Numbered from the stretch's first letter, positions 7,454-16,429 are shown. The stretch: 64,000 bases of DNA from Paenibacillus donghaensis (GCF_002192415.1 NZ_CP021780.1:2294001-2358000); one strand, 5' to 3'. The notes: generated by a model from the letters alone, not told the origin. Translations and numbers: made by a program.

Positions 7454-7960
7454 CTACGGCGTCTTCACGTGCTCGCCGCCCGGCCGGCCTTCCTGGAAAC
7501 GGCCGATCTTGCCGATGTGCTGCTTGAGGATAAGCGGCAGATTGGACTTCAGCTTGGCGGCATCGGCTGCGCTCAGGCGGCCGTCGGCGACTGCCTGATC
7601 CAGCCTTGCGCCGGCAGCTTCGTTAAGCTTCTGGATGAACTGGTCCTCGTTCCAGCCTTTTTTCTCCTTGGCCAGCTCGGTTAGAGTCTTGCCGGCCTTC
7701 AGGCTGGTGACCAGCTCGGCCCGGTCCATCTCCAGCAGCCGGGCCGATTCGGCCAGGATGAAGTGTCCGCCTGCTCTGAATTTACCCTCTTTGTTCACTG
7801 CGTGAGGGTTATGAGGATGCTCCTGTCCGGCGCGGATTTGATCGGGGACCGGAGTGGGAGATCCCCCACCGGTGCCGGGCGCTGCGAGTACCGAGGCAGG
7901 GGAAAGGCTAAGCAGCATGGCAGCTGCCAGTGCTGTAATCGGGGTCAATTTGTTTCTCAT
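7454..7960 (-). CDS. Secreted protein with DUF2680-like helical repeats
   Basis: The 168-residue precursor has a classical signal peptide (NKLTPITALAAAMLLSLSP, cleavage near VLAA-PG), a Gly/Pro linker, then a helical region. It contains ELAKEKKGWNEDQFIQKL and AAGARLDQAVADGRLSAADA, the 'x-AVADGRLSAADAAKLK' type element seen in DUF2680-like exported proteins. No catalytic motif is visible. AGGTG precedes the ATG. The function is unknown; extracellular location is the only firm inference. Confidence 0.7.
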   Translation of the reverse strand: MRNKLTPITALAAAMLLSLSPASVLAAPGTGGGSPTPVPDQIRAGQEHPHNPHAVNKEGKFRAGGHFILAESARLLEMDRAELVTSLKAGKTLTELAKEKKGWNEDQFIQKLNEAAGARLDQAVADGRLSAADAAKLKSNLPLILKQHIGKIGRFQEGRPGGEHVKTP

Positions 7961-8182
7961 TTTTGCACCTGCTTTGCAATGTAATGGGCATGCCAGTTTT
8001 CAGTATTCCCTGAAAACTACAATAATTATGAAACGCAGCTTAAGTTATGATAAATTCGCTGGCAGGAACGATGGGTAATAATGGTTGTATCACAATCTTA
8101 ACTATCTGCATGATGGATGGCTATTAACCATAAGTTAGGGAATAGCATAGCTGATGCTCACATTTATTTAGGAGGGATGAAT

Positions 8183-9229
8183 TTGGCTTTTGGTGCCCGT
8201 ATTCTCAAAACCGGGTTGGCAGTAACACTAGCTCTTTATATGTCCGCGCTGCTGCAATTCTCTTCTCCCGTGGGTGCGGCGATTGCCGCTATTTTTGCAA
8301 TGCAGCCCTCGATCTACCGTTCTTGGCGCTATTTCCTGGATCAGATTCAGACCAGCACCATTGGGGCCGTTCTGGCGCTGCTGGGAGGGATGCTGCTGTC
8401 CAATGAACCGATTGCCGTCGGTCTGGTTTGTATTTTGGTTATAATGATCAGTATGAAGATGAACCGGGGGGATACGATCGGCCTGACGCTGGTCACCGTT
8501 ATTTCCGTAATGGAAGCCTCCGGCCAATGGGAATTCGCGCTGACCCGCTTCTTGCTGACTCTGACGGGGATTGTCTCCGCGTTTGTGATTAACATCAGTG
8601 TATTCCCACCACAGCCGCGCAAGCAGTATATCAAACAGATTGAGAATGTATTCTCCAGCCTGTCGCTGCTGTTGCGCACAGCGGTGTCGCATGAGATGAA
8701 GGAAAGTGTATTTCGTGACGAGAAGAACACGCTGGAAGGCTCCATCAAGTCACTGGCTGATAAATACAGCTTGTTCGAAGAGGAGCAGAAGCAGCTGCGT
8801 CGCGCCAAATACAGCCAAACCCGGCAAATGGTCGTTTACAAAAATTTATTGTCTTCGCTGCAGAAGGGCTATGAGGTGCTTGAGGCGATTGAGCGCCATT
8901 ATTTCCAGGCGGAGAGGTCTGAAGGGACAGATCGGCTATTTGACCTCCATCTGGAGCAGCTGATTAAATCTCACGAGCATATTCTGCTGAAATTTGAAGA
9001 TAAGCTGAAGCGGGGGGCCGCGGATACCCAGCCGCTGGAGGAGGATAACGACCGCTTCCTGGAAGCGGCCATCAACGGCTACAACCCGGAGAAGGCAGGC
9101 CAGCTGAGACTCTCGGTGGTGGCAGCGGCGATCTATGATTACGGCTATCAGTTGGAACGGCTGGACCGCGTAGCCGAACAGATCAACCGGGTTAATGGTG
9201 AGGATAAGGAAGAATCACAGGGATTATAA
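8183..9229 (+). CDS. Aromatic acid exporter family / FUSC-like membrane protein
   Basis: The 348-residue protein opens with several hydrophobic helices (GLAVTLALYMSALLQF, PVGAAIAAIFAMQPSIYRSW, GAVLALLGGMLLS, AVGLVCILVIMISMKM, FLLTLTGIVSAFVINISVF) in the first ~150 residues. The C-terminal half is cytoplasmic and helical. This is the ArAE_1/FUSC-like layout of aromatic acid exporters; transported compounds are unknown. AGGAGG (8170-8175) is 7 bases before TTG 8183, whereas ATG 8177 overlaps the ribosome site, so TTG is taken as the start. The spacer to the next gene holds repeats. Confidence 0.78.
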   Translation: MAFGARILKTGLAVTLALYMSALLQFSSPVGAAIAAIFAMQPSIYRSWRYFLDQIQTSTIGAVLALLGGMLLSNEPIAVGLVCILVIMISMKMNRGDTIGLTLVTVISVMEASGQWEFALTRFLLTLTGIVSAFVINISVFPPQPRKQYIKQIENVFSSLSLLLRTAVSHEMKESVFRDEKNTLEGSIKSLADKYSLFEEEQKQLRRAKYSQTRQMVVYKNLLSSLQKGYEVLEAIERHYFQAERSEGTDRLFDLHLEQLIKSHEHILLKFEDKLKRGAADTQPLEEDNDRFLEAAINGYNPEKAGQLRLSVVAAAIYDYGYQLERLDRVAEQINRVNGEDKEESQGL

Positions 9230-9234
9230 CTGTA

Positions 9235-9420
9235 TTTCGTGCAGCTATAATGGCGAAATTAGCTGCTTGAGAAGATATAAGTGTGTTTGGTACAGTTAAA
9301 AGAGGCCGTTTGGAGCTTCAGCAGCGTTTTGACGGATAATAGCTGTACGGATTACAGTTAAAGTCGTTCGGAGCCGATTTTCGCTGAAATAAATGTGCGA
9401 AGAATAAATACTGAAAGTCA
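9235..9420. repeat. Degenerate repeated motif in the spacer before helD
   Basis: Three related stretches occur: AACTGTATTTCGTGCAGCTATAA (~9228), ATAAGTGTGTTTGGTACAGTT (~9277) and ATAGCTGTACGGATTACAGTT (~9338), with a fourth weaker one (ATAAATGTGCGAAG). They share the pattern (A)TA-x-x-TGTx(T)...CAGTTA and look like diverged copies of one ~30-base unit. No gene is supported between 9230 and 9444. Confidence 0.4.
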
Positions 9421-9444
9421 ACCTTCCAGAGGGGATGAATTAAA

Positions 9445-11805
9445 ATGGATAATCAAAACAGCGAATGGGAAGCAGAGCAGGAACGGGTAAGCGGAGTAAC
9501 TAGACTCCTCGCCGCCCATATTCAGCACCTCTCCCAGGAGCTTGGTCTCCACCGGAGTGATGTAGTTGATATGCGCAAGGACTTCTGGGAAGAGGTAACG
9601 GTCAATTTCAGCAGTCCCGACGATCTGGGCGAGACCTCGACCAGCTTGCGGCAGCAAGCCCAGATCCTGAATGAACGCGAACGGCATCATCTTCAATCCA
9701 GCAAAGCGCTCAAAAAATATAAAAAACTGGTTACCTCACCGTATTTCGGCAGAATTGACTTCACCGAACGGCCGGATGGAACTTCCGAGCAGATCTATCT
9801 GGGAATCGGCTCATTGATGGAGGATAACGGTACCTTCCTCATCTATGACTGGCGTGCTCCGATCTCTAGCCTCTATTATGACGGTGCTCCCGGACCGGCA
9901 GTGTATCAAACGCCGGGAGGCGAGGTGGCAGGCACGATGGATCTGAAACGCCAGTTTGTGATTCATGACGGAACGATCGAGGTGATGTTCGACACCGGCA
10001 TGACCATCGGGGATGAGCTGCTGCAGCAGGTGCTAAGCCATAGTGCCGATGACCGGATGAAGAGCATCGTGGCCACAATCCAGAAGGAGCAGAATGCGAT
10101 TATCCGCAATGACAGAACCCGCATGCTGGTGGTGCAGGGGGCGGCGGGCAGCGGCAAAACCTCCGCAGCACTGCAGCGGGTAGCTTATCTGCTGTATAAA
10201 TACCGTGAAGTGCTGCAAGCCGACCAGATGCTGCTGTTCTCGCCGAATCCGCTGTTCAACAGTTATGTATCGACCGTGCTCCCGGAGCTGGGGGAGGAGA
10301 ATATGCAGCAGACTACCTTCCAGATGTATCTGGAGCACCGCCTCGGCAGTGAGTTCCAGCTGGAGGATGTGTTCAATCAGACGGAGAAGCTGCTGAATGC
10401 TCCGGATAGTTCCGAAGCTTCCGTGCGCAGAGACGGGATAGCCTACAAATCCTCTGTGGTGTTCTTGGATGTAATCCGTACATTTGCGACTACGCTGGAG
10501 AACAGCGGAATGCGCTTTAAGCCGCTGACCTTCCAGGGGAGAGCGATCGTAACCAAAGAAGAAATGCAGCAGCAGTTCTACAGCTATGATCCGGCGATCA
10601 AGCTGGCTAACCGGGTGGAACTGATGACAGGCTGGCTGCTCAAGCGGATTGCTGCGTTCAGTGTAGAGGAGCGGAGTGCGGCTTGGGTGGAGGATCAGAT
10701 CGAGCTGCTGGATTCGAGCGACTATCACCGGGCATACCAGATGCTGCGGCGCAAGAGCGGCGGGAGGCAGGAGAGCTTTGACGATTTCGAGCTGGAAAAA
10801 GAAATGCTGGCCCGCTATCTGATCAGCCAGAGGCTGAAACCGCTGCGGGTGTGGACCAAGCGGGGGCGCTTCGTGGATGTGAAGGGCCTGTACAGCAGTC
10901 TGTTCGAAGGCCGTGAATACATCGAGAGCTTAAGCGGCGGCAAGCCGCTTCCGGCGAGCTGGGAGAATATCTGCGGTCAAACCCTGGAATCCTTATCTGT
11001 GAATGAACTGGCATATGAGGATGCCACTCCATTCTTATATCTGAAAGAACTGAGTCAGGGCTTCCGCACCAATACGCTGATCCGCCATGTCATTGTGGAT
11101 GAGGTGCAGGATTATTCCCCCTTCCAGCTGGAGTTCATGCGGCGGCTGTTCCCGCGGGCCAAAATGACTGTGCTGGGTGACTTGAACCAGGCCATCTATG
11201 CCCAGGGCGAGGTGCTGGGCGATCTGGCAGGGCTGGTCAGTGTGTACGGGGAGGAGAATACGGAAGTGATCTCCTTGACGCGGAGCTACCGTTCCACCTA
11301 TGAGATCGTGGAATTTACCCGTGCTATGATACCAGGCGGCGAGAAGATAGTACCGTTTAACCGGCGTGGAGAGGAGCCCCAGCTGAGTAGGGTCTCCAGT
11401 GAGGCTGAGCTGCTGGATTCGGTAGAACAGGATATCCGCAAGCTGCAGGATCTGGGTTATCATTATGTGGCTGTCATCTGCAAGACTGCGGAGGAGAGCG
11501 CACATGTACACGCTGAGCTGAAGGGAAGGCTGCCAGTAAGGCTGGTCACCAAGGATACACCGAACTTCCAAAAGGGTGCGCTGGTGCTTCCAGCGTATCT
11601 GGCCAAAGGCGTGGAGTTTGACGCAGTCATTATCTATGATGGGTCGGCAGAGCGTTACGGCCGCGAGAGTGAGCGCAAGCTGTTCTATACGGCTTGCACC
11701 CGGGCCATGCATCTGCTGCATATTTACAGCTTGGGCCAGCCCAGCGCCTTTTTGCCTGAACGCGTTCTGCAAGCAGCAGGCAACGAATCGGTAGCTGTAC
11801 AATAA
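9445..11805 (+). CDS. helD: HelD, RNA polymerase recycling ATPase (UvrD/Rep-like helicase fold)
   Basis: The 786-residue protein has the HelD plan. An N-terminal helical arm (residues 1-100) inserts into RNA polymerase. It is followed by YFGRIDF and the IYDWRAPISSLYYD motif typical of HelD, a Walker A GAAGSGKTS at ~232, a Walker B/DEAD-like DEVQDYSPFQ at ~551, GDLNQAIY and TRSYRST, and a C-terminal KGVEFDAVIIYD plus TRAMHLL. HelD releases stalled RNA polymerase from DNA using ATP. AGAGGGG lies upstream of the ATG. Single-gene unit with its own terminator. Confidence 0.92.
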   Translation: MDNQNSEWEAEQERVSGVTRLLAAHIQHLSQELGLHRSDVVDMRKDFWEEVTVNFSSPDDLGETSTSLRQQAQILNERERHHLQSSKALKKYKKLVTSPYFGRIDFTERPDGTSEQIYLGIGSLMEDNGTFLIYDWRAPISSLYYDGAPGPAVYQTPGGEVAGTMDLKRQFVIHDGTIEVMFDTGMTIGDELLQQVLSHSADDRMKSIVATIQKEQNAIIRNDRTRMLVVQGAAGSGKTSAALQRVAYLLYKYREVLQADQMLLFSPNPLFNSYVSTVLPELGEENMQQTTFQMYLEHRLGSEFQLEDVFNQTEKLLNAPDSSEASVRRDGIAYKSSVVFLDVIRTFATTLENSGMRFKPLTFQGRAIVTKEEMQQQFYSYDPAIKLANRVELMTGWLLKRIAAFSVEERSAAWVEDQIELLDSSDYHRAYQMLRRKSGGRQESFDDFELEKEMLARYLISQRLKPLRVWTKRGRFVDVKGLYSSLFEGREYIESLSGGKPLPASWENICGQTLESLSVNELAYEDATPFLYLKELSQGFRTNTLIRHVIVDEVQDYSPFQLEFMRRLFPRAKMTVLGDLNQAIYAQGEVLGDLAGLVSVYGEENTEVISLTRSYRSTYEIVEFTRAMIPGGEKIVPFNRRGEEPQLSRVSSEAELLDSVEQDIRKLQDLGYHYVAVICKTAEESAHVHAELKGRLPVRLVTKDTPNFQKGALVLPAYLAKGVEFDAVIIYDGSAERYGRESERKLFYTACTRAMHLLHIYSLGQPSAFLPERVLQAAGNESVAVQ

Positions 11806-11849
11806 AACCGCCATTGATTTTTTATCAAAATAGATGCGCAGGAAGCTTC

Positions 11850-11874
11850 AACCACCTTTCAAAGGTGGTTTTTT
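11850..11874 (+). terminator. Terminator of helD
   Basis: AACCACCTTT pairs with AAAGGTGGTT, followed by six T. It starts 44 bases after the helD stop. Confidence 0.8.
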
Positions 11875-11891
11875 GCTGTGTCAGACGTTAG

Positions 11892-11906
11892 TACTATTTC
11901 GCAGTA
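11892..11906 (+). promoter_or_regulatory. Possible DUF24/HxlR-type operator upstream of the MFS gene
   Basis: TACT-ATTTCGC-AGTA fits the TACT-N7-AGTA pattern reported for YodB/CatR-like boxes, about 65 bases before the MFS start. No such regulator gene is in the window, so this is a pattern match only. Confidence 0.3.
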
Positions 11907-11972
11907 TACATAAATCAGTCAGAACAAACCACAATAGAAAGAGCTCTGATTATGTTTAAAGGTGGTTCGACG

Positions 11973-13244
11973 ATGAAGGACAAGAAGTGGGACCTGCTGG
12001 CGCTTGCCTCCATCCCGCTGATAATGACGCTGAGCAACTCCATGCTGCTGCCCATTCTACCGCAAATTTCACGGGAGCTGGGCATTTCTGCTTTTCAAGT
12101 GAGTATGCTGATTACTGTATATGGCCTAATGGCAATTGTGATGATTCCGGTAGCCGGCTATCTGTCCGACCGTTTCGGACGGAAGAAGATCATATTGCCA
12201 AGCCTGATTATTGCCGCTGCGGGCGGGGCTGTCTGTGTGGCTGCCGCCTGGTTCATGAACGGAGTGGACGCATATTGGGTTATTCTGGGCGGACGCCTGC
12301 TGCAAGGAATCGGAGCGGCGGGAGCTTTTCCCATTGTGCTTCCATTCGTGGGCGACTTGTTCAGCGATGAACGCGAGGTCAGCCGAAGTCTGGGCATTAT
12401 TGAAACCTCCAACACCTTCGGCAAGGTATTGAGTCCGATTCTGGGGGCGTATTTGGGACTGCTGCTATGGTATGCGCCTTTTATTGCGATTCCGGTGCTG
12501 TGCCTTATTTCATTTGGGCTGGTGCTGTTTCTGGTTAAGAAGCCGAAGCGCCAGGAAGAAGCCGAACCGCAGGGGATCAAGGAGTTTATGGGCGGGATTG
12601 TCCGCATTTTGCATGAAAAAGGACGCTGGTTATATGCCATCTTCGCGATTGGCGGCATCTGCATGTTTGTCACCTTTGGTGTCCAGTTCTATTTGTCGGA
12701 GATTCTGGAGTCGAAATATGAGATGCATGGGGCGAGGAAGGGGTTTGTGCTGGCGATTCCATTGGCTCTGCTCTGTCTGGCCTCCTATGGAACCGGCAAG
12801 ATTATGGGCCAGAACAAGGCCCGGATGAAATGGCTGGGCTTCAGCGGAATGGTGCTGGTGACCGGAGCGATGCTGGCGGCAGGATTTCATGAGGGAATCT
12901 TTTATGGGGTTGCTTGCATGGCGGCAGGTGGTATCGGCATTGGAGTAGCTCTGCCTTGCATGGATGCTTTGATTACAGAGGGGATAGAAAAAGAAAACAG
13001 CGGCACCATCACCTCGCTGTACAGCAGCATGCGCTTCATAGGGGTGTCGCTGGGACCTCCTGCAGTATCGCTGCTGCTGCCGCGAGGGCATGGGTTGCTG
13101 TTCGGCACGATGGCCGCCGCAGGGGCGGTCGGCGGGCTGCTGACTTTGTTCGCGGTGACGCCGGGCAAAGGAGAGAAGGAGCAGCCGGACCCTGCCGAAG
13201 CCGGCAAGTCCGACAAGCAGTTTCGCCCGCAGCGCGCCCGCTGA
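11973..13244 (+). CDS. Major facilitator superfamily efflux transporter
   Basis: The 423-residue protein has 12 hydrophobic segments and the MFS loop 2-3 motif GYLSDRFGRKKI, plus PILPQISRELGIS in helix 1 and GIGAAGAFPIVLPFVGDLF as motif C-like segment of drug:H+ antiporters. It probably exports small toxic compounds across the membrane using the proton gradient. ATG 11973 has AAAGGTGG 7 bases upstream; an upstream ATG at 11952 has none. It converges with a second MFS gene, with only 11 bases between the stops. Confidence 0.85.
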   Translation: MKDKKWDLLALASIPLIMTLSNSMLLPILPQISRELGISAFQVSMLITVYGLMAIVMIPVAGYLSDRFGRKKIILPSLIIAAAGGAVCVAAAWFMNGVDAYWVILGGRLLQGIGAAGAFPIVLPFVGDLFSDEREVSRSLGIIETSNTFGKVLSPILGAYLGLLLWYAPFIAIPVLCLISFGLVLFLVKKPKRQEEAEPQGIKEFMGGIVRILHEKGRWLYAIFAIGGICMFVTFGVQFYLSEILESKYEMHGARKGFVLAIPLALLCLASYGTGKIMGQNKARMKWLGFSGMVLVTGAMLAAGFHEGIFYGVACMAAGGIGIGVALPCMDALITEGIEKENSGTITSLYSSMRFIGVSLGPPAVSLLLPRGHGLLFGTMAAAGAVGGLLTLFAVTPGKGEKEQPDPAEAGKSDKQFRPQRAR

Positions 13245-13255
13245 CCTTGGCGGGC
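13236..13255. terminator. Possible small terminator hairpin overlapping the MFS stop
   Basis: GCCCGC (13236-13241) pairs with GCGGGC (13250-13255) across the TGA stop, in the 11-base gap between convergent genes. The T-tract is poor, so function is uncertain. Confidence 0.3.
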
Positions 13256-14479
13256 TTACTCTGCTGCGGGCTGGCCCGGCGGCAGCAGATGACCGGTGCC
13301 GCCGGAGCGGCGGCGCTGCCAGAGTAACGCCGCCGCATACAGAACGAGCAGCAGGGCGGGAGCCAGCGCGGAGTACCTGTACATGGCCGCGTAGCTGGTG
13401 AACAAGGCAATGGAGCCCAGCAGCATGGAGCCGGCGGCCACGCCGAGATCCAGCGAGTTGAGGTACATTCCGTTGGCCAGCCCCCGCTGGCGTGGCGGAA
13501 CGGCCTGGATCATCCAGGTCTGCAGCGAAGGCTGCATGGAGCCGAAGCCAATGCCGTAACAGAGCGCTGCCGGGAACAAGGCAGTGGTGGATGAGGCGTA
13601 GGAGAGCAGGAACAGGCCAGCGATAATAAACAGACTGCCCGGGATCAGCAGGGCGGCCGGCCCGAAACGGTCATAGATCCGGCCTGAGATGGGGCGGATA
13701 AATACTACGGCAACAGCGTTGAACAGGAAGAAATAGGCCACATGCGTCAGGCCTGCTTCCAGCCCGTATAACGCGAGGAATCCAAGCAGTCCGCCGTACG
13801 AAACGGACAGCAGGAAGTTCAGCAGGCAAGGCAGGGCGAGCTTGCGCAGGTGCCCGGTGCCGGATGGCCCATCCTCTACTATGGCAGCCGGCTCTACATG
13901 CCGCGCAGGCAGCTTGGAGGTTAGTCTGTAGGTCAGCGGCACGATCAGGGCGATCACGGCCAGCGTGCATAGCAGCAAAGAGCCGAAGCCGGGACCCTGG
14001 AGCAGGCTGAGGCCAATCAGCGGTCCGGCAGACATCGCCAGGCTGGTGGATAAGCCGAAATAGCCCATGCCCTCGCCCATCCGGCGGACCGGAATCACAT
14101 CCGAAGCCATCGTGGGAAAGGCGGTGCTGGCCATACCGAAGCCAATGCCGAACAGCATCCGCAGCAGCAGCAGAGACAGCATGCTGCCTGCCCAGTAGTA
14201 GCCGCCGACAGCTGTCAGGCTGAGGGCCAGGCCAAGGTAGAGCAGCAGGTTCCGGCCGCCCTTCTCCATGGCTTTGGCCGAGAATAGCCGTGCGGCGATT
14301 GCACTTAAGGCGAACAAGCCGGTGACCAGGCTGATCTGGAAGGAGGTGGCCTGCAGCGACTGCTTGGCATAGGCGGGCAGAGTGGATAAGGTCATCTGCA
14401 GTCCGATAAACAGCAGCAGATTGCATAGGGTTAGCATAAGAAAGGATTTGGTCCATAATCGTTCGGTTGCAGTATTCAT
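13256..14479 (-). CDS. Second MFS transporter, paired with a MarR regulator
   Basis: A 407-residue protein with 12 membrane segments. The start (SFLMLTLCNLLLFIGLQMTL), the QISLVTGLFALSAIAARLFSAKAMEKGGRNLLLYLG region and PISGRIYDRFGPAALLIPG are typical of MFS members of the YfkF/drug-exporter type. It starts 6 bases after the MarR stop, so the two are co-transcribed and the MarR protein probably controls it. The substrate is unknown. Codon choice is markedly GC-rich compared with neighbours such as the transaldolase. It is not homologous enough by eye to the adjacent MFS gene to call a recent duplication. Confidence 0.83.
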   Translation of the reverse strand: MNTATERLWTKSFLMLTLCNLLLFIGLQMTLSTLPAYAKQSLQATSFQISLVTGLFALSAIAARLFSAKAMEKGGRNLLLYLGLALSLTAVGGYYWAGSMLSLLLLRMLFGIGFGMASTAFPTMASDVIPVRRMGEGMGYFGLSTSLAMSAGPLIGLSLLQGPGFGSLLLCTLAVIALIVPLTYRLTSKLPARHVEPAAIVEDGPSGTGHLRKLALPCLLNFLLSVSYGGLLGFLALYGLEAGLTHVAYFFLFNAVAVVFIRPISGRIYDRFGPAALLIPGSLFIIAGLFLLSYASSTTALFPAALCYGIGFGSMQPSLQTWMIQAVPPRQRGLANGMYLNSLDLGVAAGSMLLGSIALFTSYAAMYRYSALAPALLLVLYAAALLWQRRRSGGTGHLLPPGQPAAE

Positions 14480-14485
14480 GTAAAC

Positions 14486-14902
14486 TCAGTTCTCCTGTTC
14501 GTGATCCATATTTCCGGTATTGTCGTGGATAAGCTCCAGCATGGCGCGCAGCTCCTCCAGCCGTGAAGCCGAGAGGCCGGCAACGGCGGCATTGAAGTTC
14601 TGTTGCTCCAGCGGCAGCGTCTCCACCAGGAGTTGCTTGCCGGCAGCCGTTGCATTCAGCAGAAAAGCACGCCGGTCGGAAGGGCTGACTGACTTCTCCA
14701 GGAAGCCTTTCTTCAGCAGCAAGTCAACAATCCGCGCCGTGGTTGGCTGATCCTTGGCTGCTGCTGCAGCCACCTCCTTCTGGTTGATGCCTTCGCGTCC
14801 GGCTACCAGGAACAGCACAGACCACTGCTCCGGGGTAATACCGTAAGGCTTCAGGGCACGGGCAAATAGAGTGCTTATTCTGCGGTAGGCAGAGCCAAGC
14901 AT
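14486..14902 (-). CDS. MarR family regulator of the adjacent MFS gene, apparently with a frameshifted 5' end
   Basis: A winged-helix protein with the MarR core: LKPYGITPEQWSVLFLVAG, INQKEVAAAAAKDQPTTARIVDLLLKKGFLEK and SPSDRRAFLLNAT (the wing D-R-R). ATG 14902 has no ribosome site and lies inside the conserved N-terminal helix. Upstream, the same frame carries VFPQQFLGF, which looks genuine. A well-placed AAAGGG precedes ATG 14937, but that ATG is out of frame because of a GGGGG run at 14920-14924 (plus strand). One extra base there would give MSLSSPQQFLGFMLGSAYRR. This could be a real inactivating or phase-variable shift, or a sequence error. Confidence 0.75.
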   Translation of the reverse strand: MLGSAYRRISTLFARALKPYGITPEQWSVLFLVAGREGINQKEVAAAAAKDQPTTARIVDLLLKKGFLEKSVSPSDRRAFLLNATAAGKQLLVETLPLEQQNFNAAVAGLSASRLEELRAMLELIHDNTGNMDHEQEN

Positions 14903-14961
14903 GAAGCCGAGAAATTGCTGGGGGAAGACAAGGACATATCAGACATCCCTTTCCTATATAC

Positions 14962-15001
14962 TTGTTATGACAATTATAATTATAACAACTAATTTCGTCA
15001 A
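14962..15001 (-). promoter_or_regulatory. Promoter and MarR operator of the marR-MFS unit
   Basis: On the minus strand TTGACG (15001-14996) and TATAAT (14978-14973) are separated by exactly 17 bases. A perfect inverted repeat TTGTTAT (14962-14968) / ATAACAA (14982-14988) covers the -10 box. A repressor bound there would block polymerase, so autoregulation by the adjacent MarR protein is likely. Confidence 0.75.
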
Positions 15002-15050
15002 CCCGCCAGCTACAGGTTAGGTCTGAAGCGAGGTCAGCGCAATTAGATAT

Positions 15051-15324
15051 GAAAGTGGTTACTGCTTAGGCCGCCGTATGATGAGAATATCGAAGATTGA
15101 ACTTCGTAGTGGTTTGCTAAGTCCAAGCCCTTGAATTAGTTGCAAAAGTGCATCTAATTTTCCGTTTTTTTTCGTTTTGGAGCAAATAGTTGCAAATAAG
15201 CACTTAATTCCGGCGTTTGAGCGTTGAAGACTGGTTTTACTCGAAATTAGTTGTAATATTGCACTTAATCGCCTCCTGACAGAGGCTTCAGCTGGAATTA
15301 GTTGCACTTTCGCATCTATTTGCG
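15051..15324. repeat. Dispersed repeat block with TTAGTTGCA units and a GGTTACTGCTTAGG end
   Basis: The block holds GAAAGTGGTTACTGCTTAGG (15051-15070) and then, from 15129 to 15324, four spaced units such as AATTAGTTGCAAAAGTGCAT, AAATAGTTGCAAATAAGCAC, AATTAGTTGTAATATTGCAC and AATTAGTTGCACTTTCGCAT. Read on the minus strand, 15324-15129 aligns with 23520-23702 over its whole length, including GCGATTAAGTGC, TTTCGAGTAAA and CTCCAAAACG-type anchors. It is therefore one copy of a dispersed ~185-195-base element. Frames through it lack ribosome sites. Nothing else is seen in 15002-15440. Confidence 0.7.
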
Positions 15325-15440
15325 TTGAACGTTCCAGAGTAACATTCTAAATCCTCGCTGAGGCCTAACTAACCGAATTTCAACTAAATCGGCGGATTGG
15401 ACTTAAGAAACTAACCACTTGTAACCTCCCATAAGCGCAC

Positions 15441-15479
15441 AAAAAAGCCGCCAGCTGAAACAATCTCAGCTGACGGCTT
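15441..15479 (-). terminator. Terminator of the transaldolase gene
   Basis: AAGCCGCCAGCTGA pairs with TCAGCTGACGGCTT around AACAATC. On the minus strand the stem is followed by six T. It starts 15 bases past the stop. Confidence 0.88.
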
Positions 15480-15493
15480 GGGTAATATCGATA

Positions 15494-16141
15494 TTAGGCT
15501 TGGGGAACAGATTCCCAGTCTTTCAGGAAACGTTCAATGCCGCTGTCTGTCAGCGGGTGCTTCCAGAGCGATGGCAGCAATGAGCCCGGGATGGTGGCAA
15601 TATGCGCACCGGCAATGGCAGCCTGCTCTACATGAGCGATATTGCGAATGCTGGCAGCGATAATTTCCGATTTCAGGCCGTAGTTGGTCAGGATCGTCTT
15701 CAGATCCTTGATCAGCTTCATGCCGTCTACGCCGATATCATCGAGACGACCGATGAATGGGCTGATATAAGTTGCTCCGGCTTTGGCGGCCATCAGGCCC
15801 TGTGCCGCGGAGAAGACGAGCGTTACGTTGGTTTTGATGCCTTTTTTGGTCAGTTCGTAGCAAGCTTCAAGACCGTCTTCAGTCATAGGCAGCTTGATTA
15901 CGACGTTCGGAGCCCACTCGGCAATTTCATAAGCTTCCTTAAGCATGTCCTCGGCTTTCAGGCCAATAACTTCCGCGCTGACAGGTCCGGGTACAATCGC
16001 TACGATTTCCTTGATTACATCCTTGAACAATCGGCCTTCTTTAGCAATCAGCGAAGGATTTGTAGTAACGCCATCCACGAGTCCCAGTCGGGTTATACGT
16101 TTGATTTCCTCAATGTTACCGGTATCCAAGAAAAATTTCAT
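15494..16141 (-). CDS. tal: Transaldolase (short, fructose-6-phosphate-aldolase-like type)
   Basis: The 215-residue enzyme starts [16 protein letters not shown] and has the family landmarks [27 protein letters not shown] (Schiff-base lysine), [31 protein letters not shown] and [24 protein letters not shown]. This is the ~215-residue type IV/V transaldolase that moves a dihydroxyacetone unit between sugar phosphates in the non-oxidative pentose phosphate pathway. AGGGAGG lies upstream of ATG 16141; the more distal ATG has none. It fits functionally with rpiA, 1 kb away on the other strand. Confidence 0.92.
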   Translation of the reverse strand: MKFFLDTGNIEEIKRITRLGLVDGVTTNPSLIAKEGRLFKDVIKEIVAIVPGPVSAEVIGLKAEDMLKEAYEIAEWAPNVVIKLPMTEDGLEACYELTKKGIKTNVTLVFSAAQGLMAAKAGATYISPFIGRLDDIGVDGMKLIKDLKTILTNYGLKSEIIAASIRNIAHVEQAAIAGAHIATIPGSLLPSLWKHPLTDSGIERFLKDWESVPQA

Positions 16142-16429
16142 TACAGTGTATCCTCCCTTGATTTCCATATGGATTGACAAGCGGCATATCTAATTACATT
16201 ATGAGACATGGCTGATGAAGTTTCAACTGTTAATATGAATATTTCAAAATAACTTTATAGAATGATGAGCGCTTACAGGGTCTGCAAAAAAACTTCCGTT
16301 TCCGCCAGTATGCCCGTCATGATAATATATTAACGTTGCCGCTGCTGTCAGCGGCGCGGATGCTGGAGCTGATCTTAATCTCCGGGACGTTGCAATTTCA
16401 AGCTGACAAGAGAACGGAGAGTGCAATCT

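Noticed and set aside
13256..14479. Recent duplication of the two adjacent MFS genes
   Set aside because: The two proteins share only general MFS features by eye and differ in start, loops and composition.
15059..15307. Minus-strand 82-codon frame
   Set aside because: It is made of TTAGTTGCA repeat units; no start signal.
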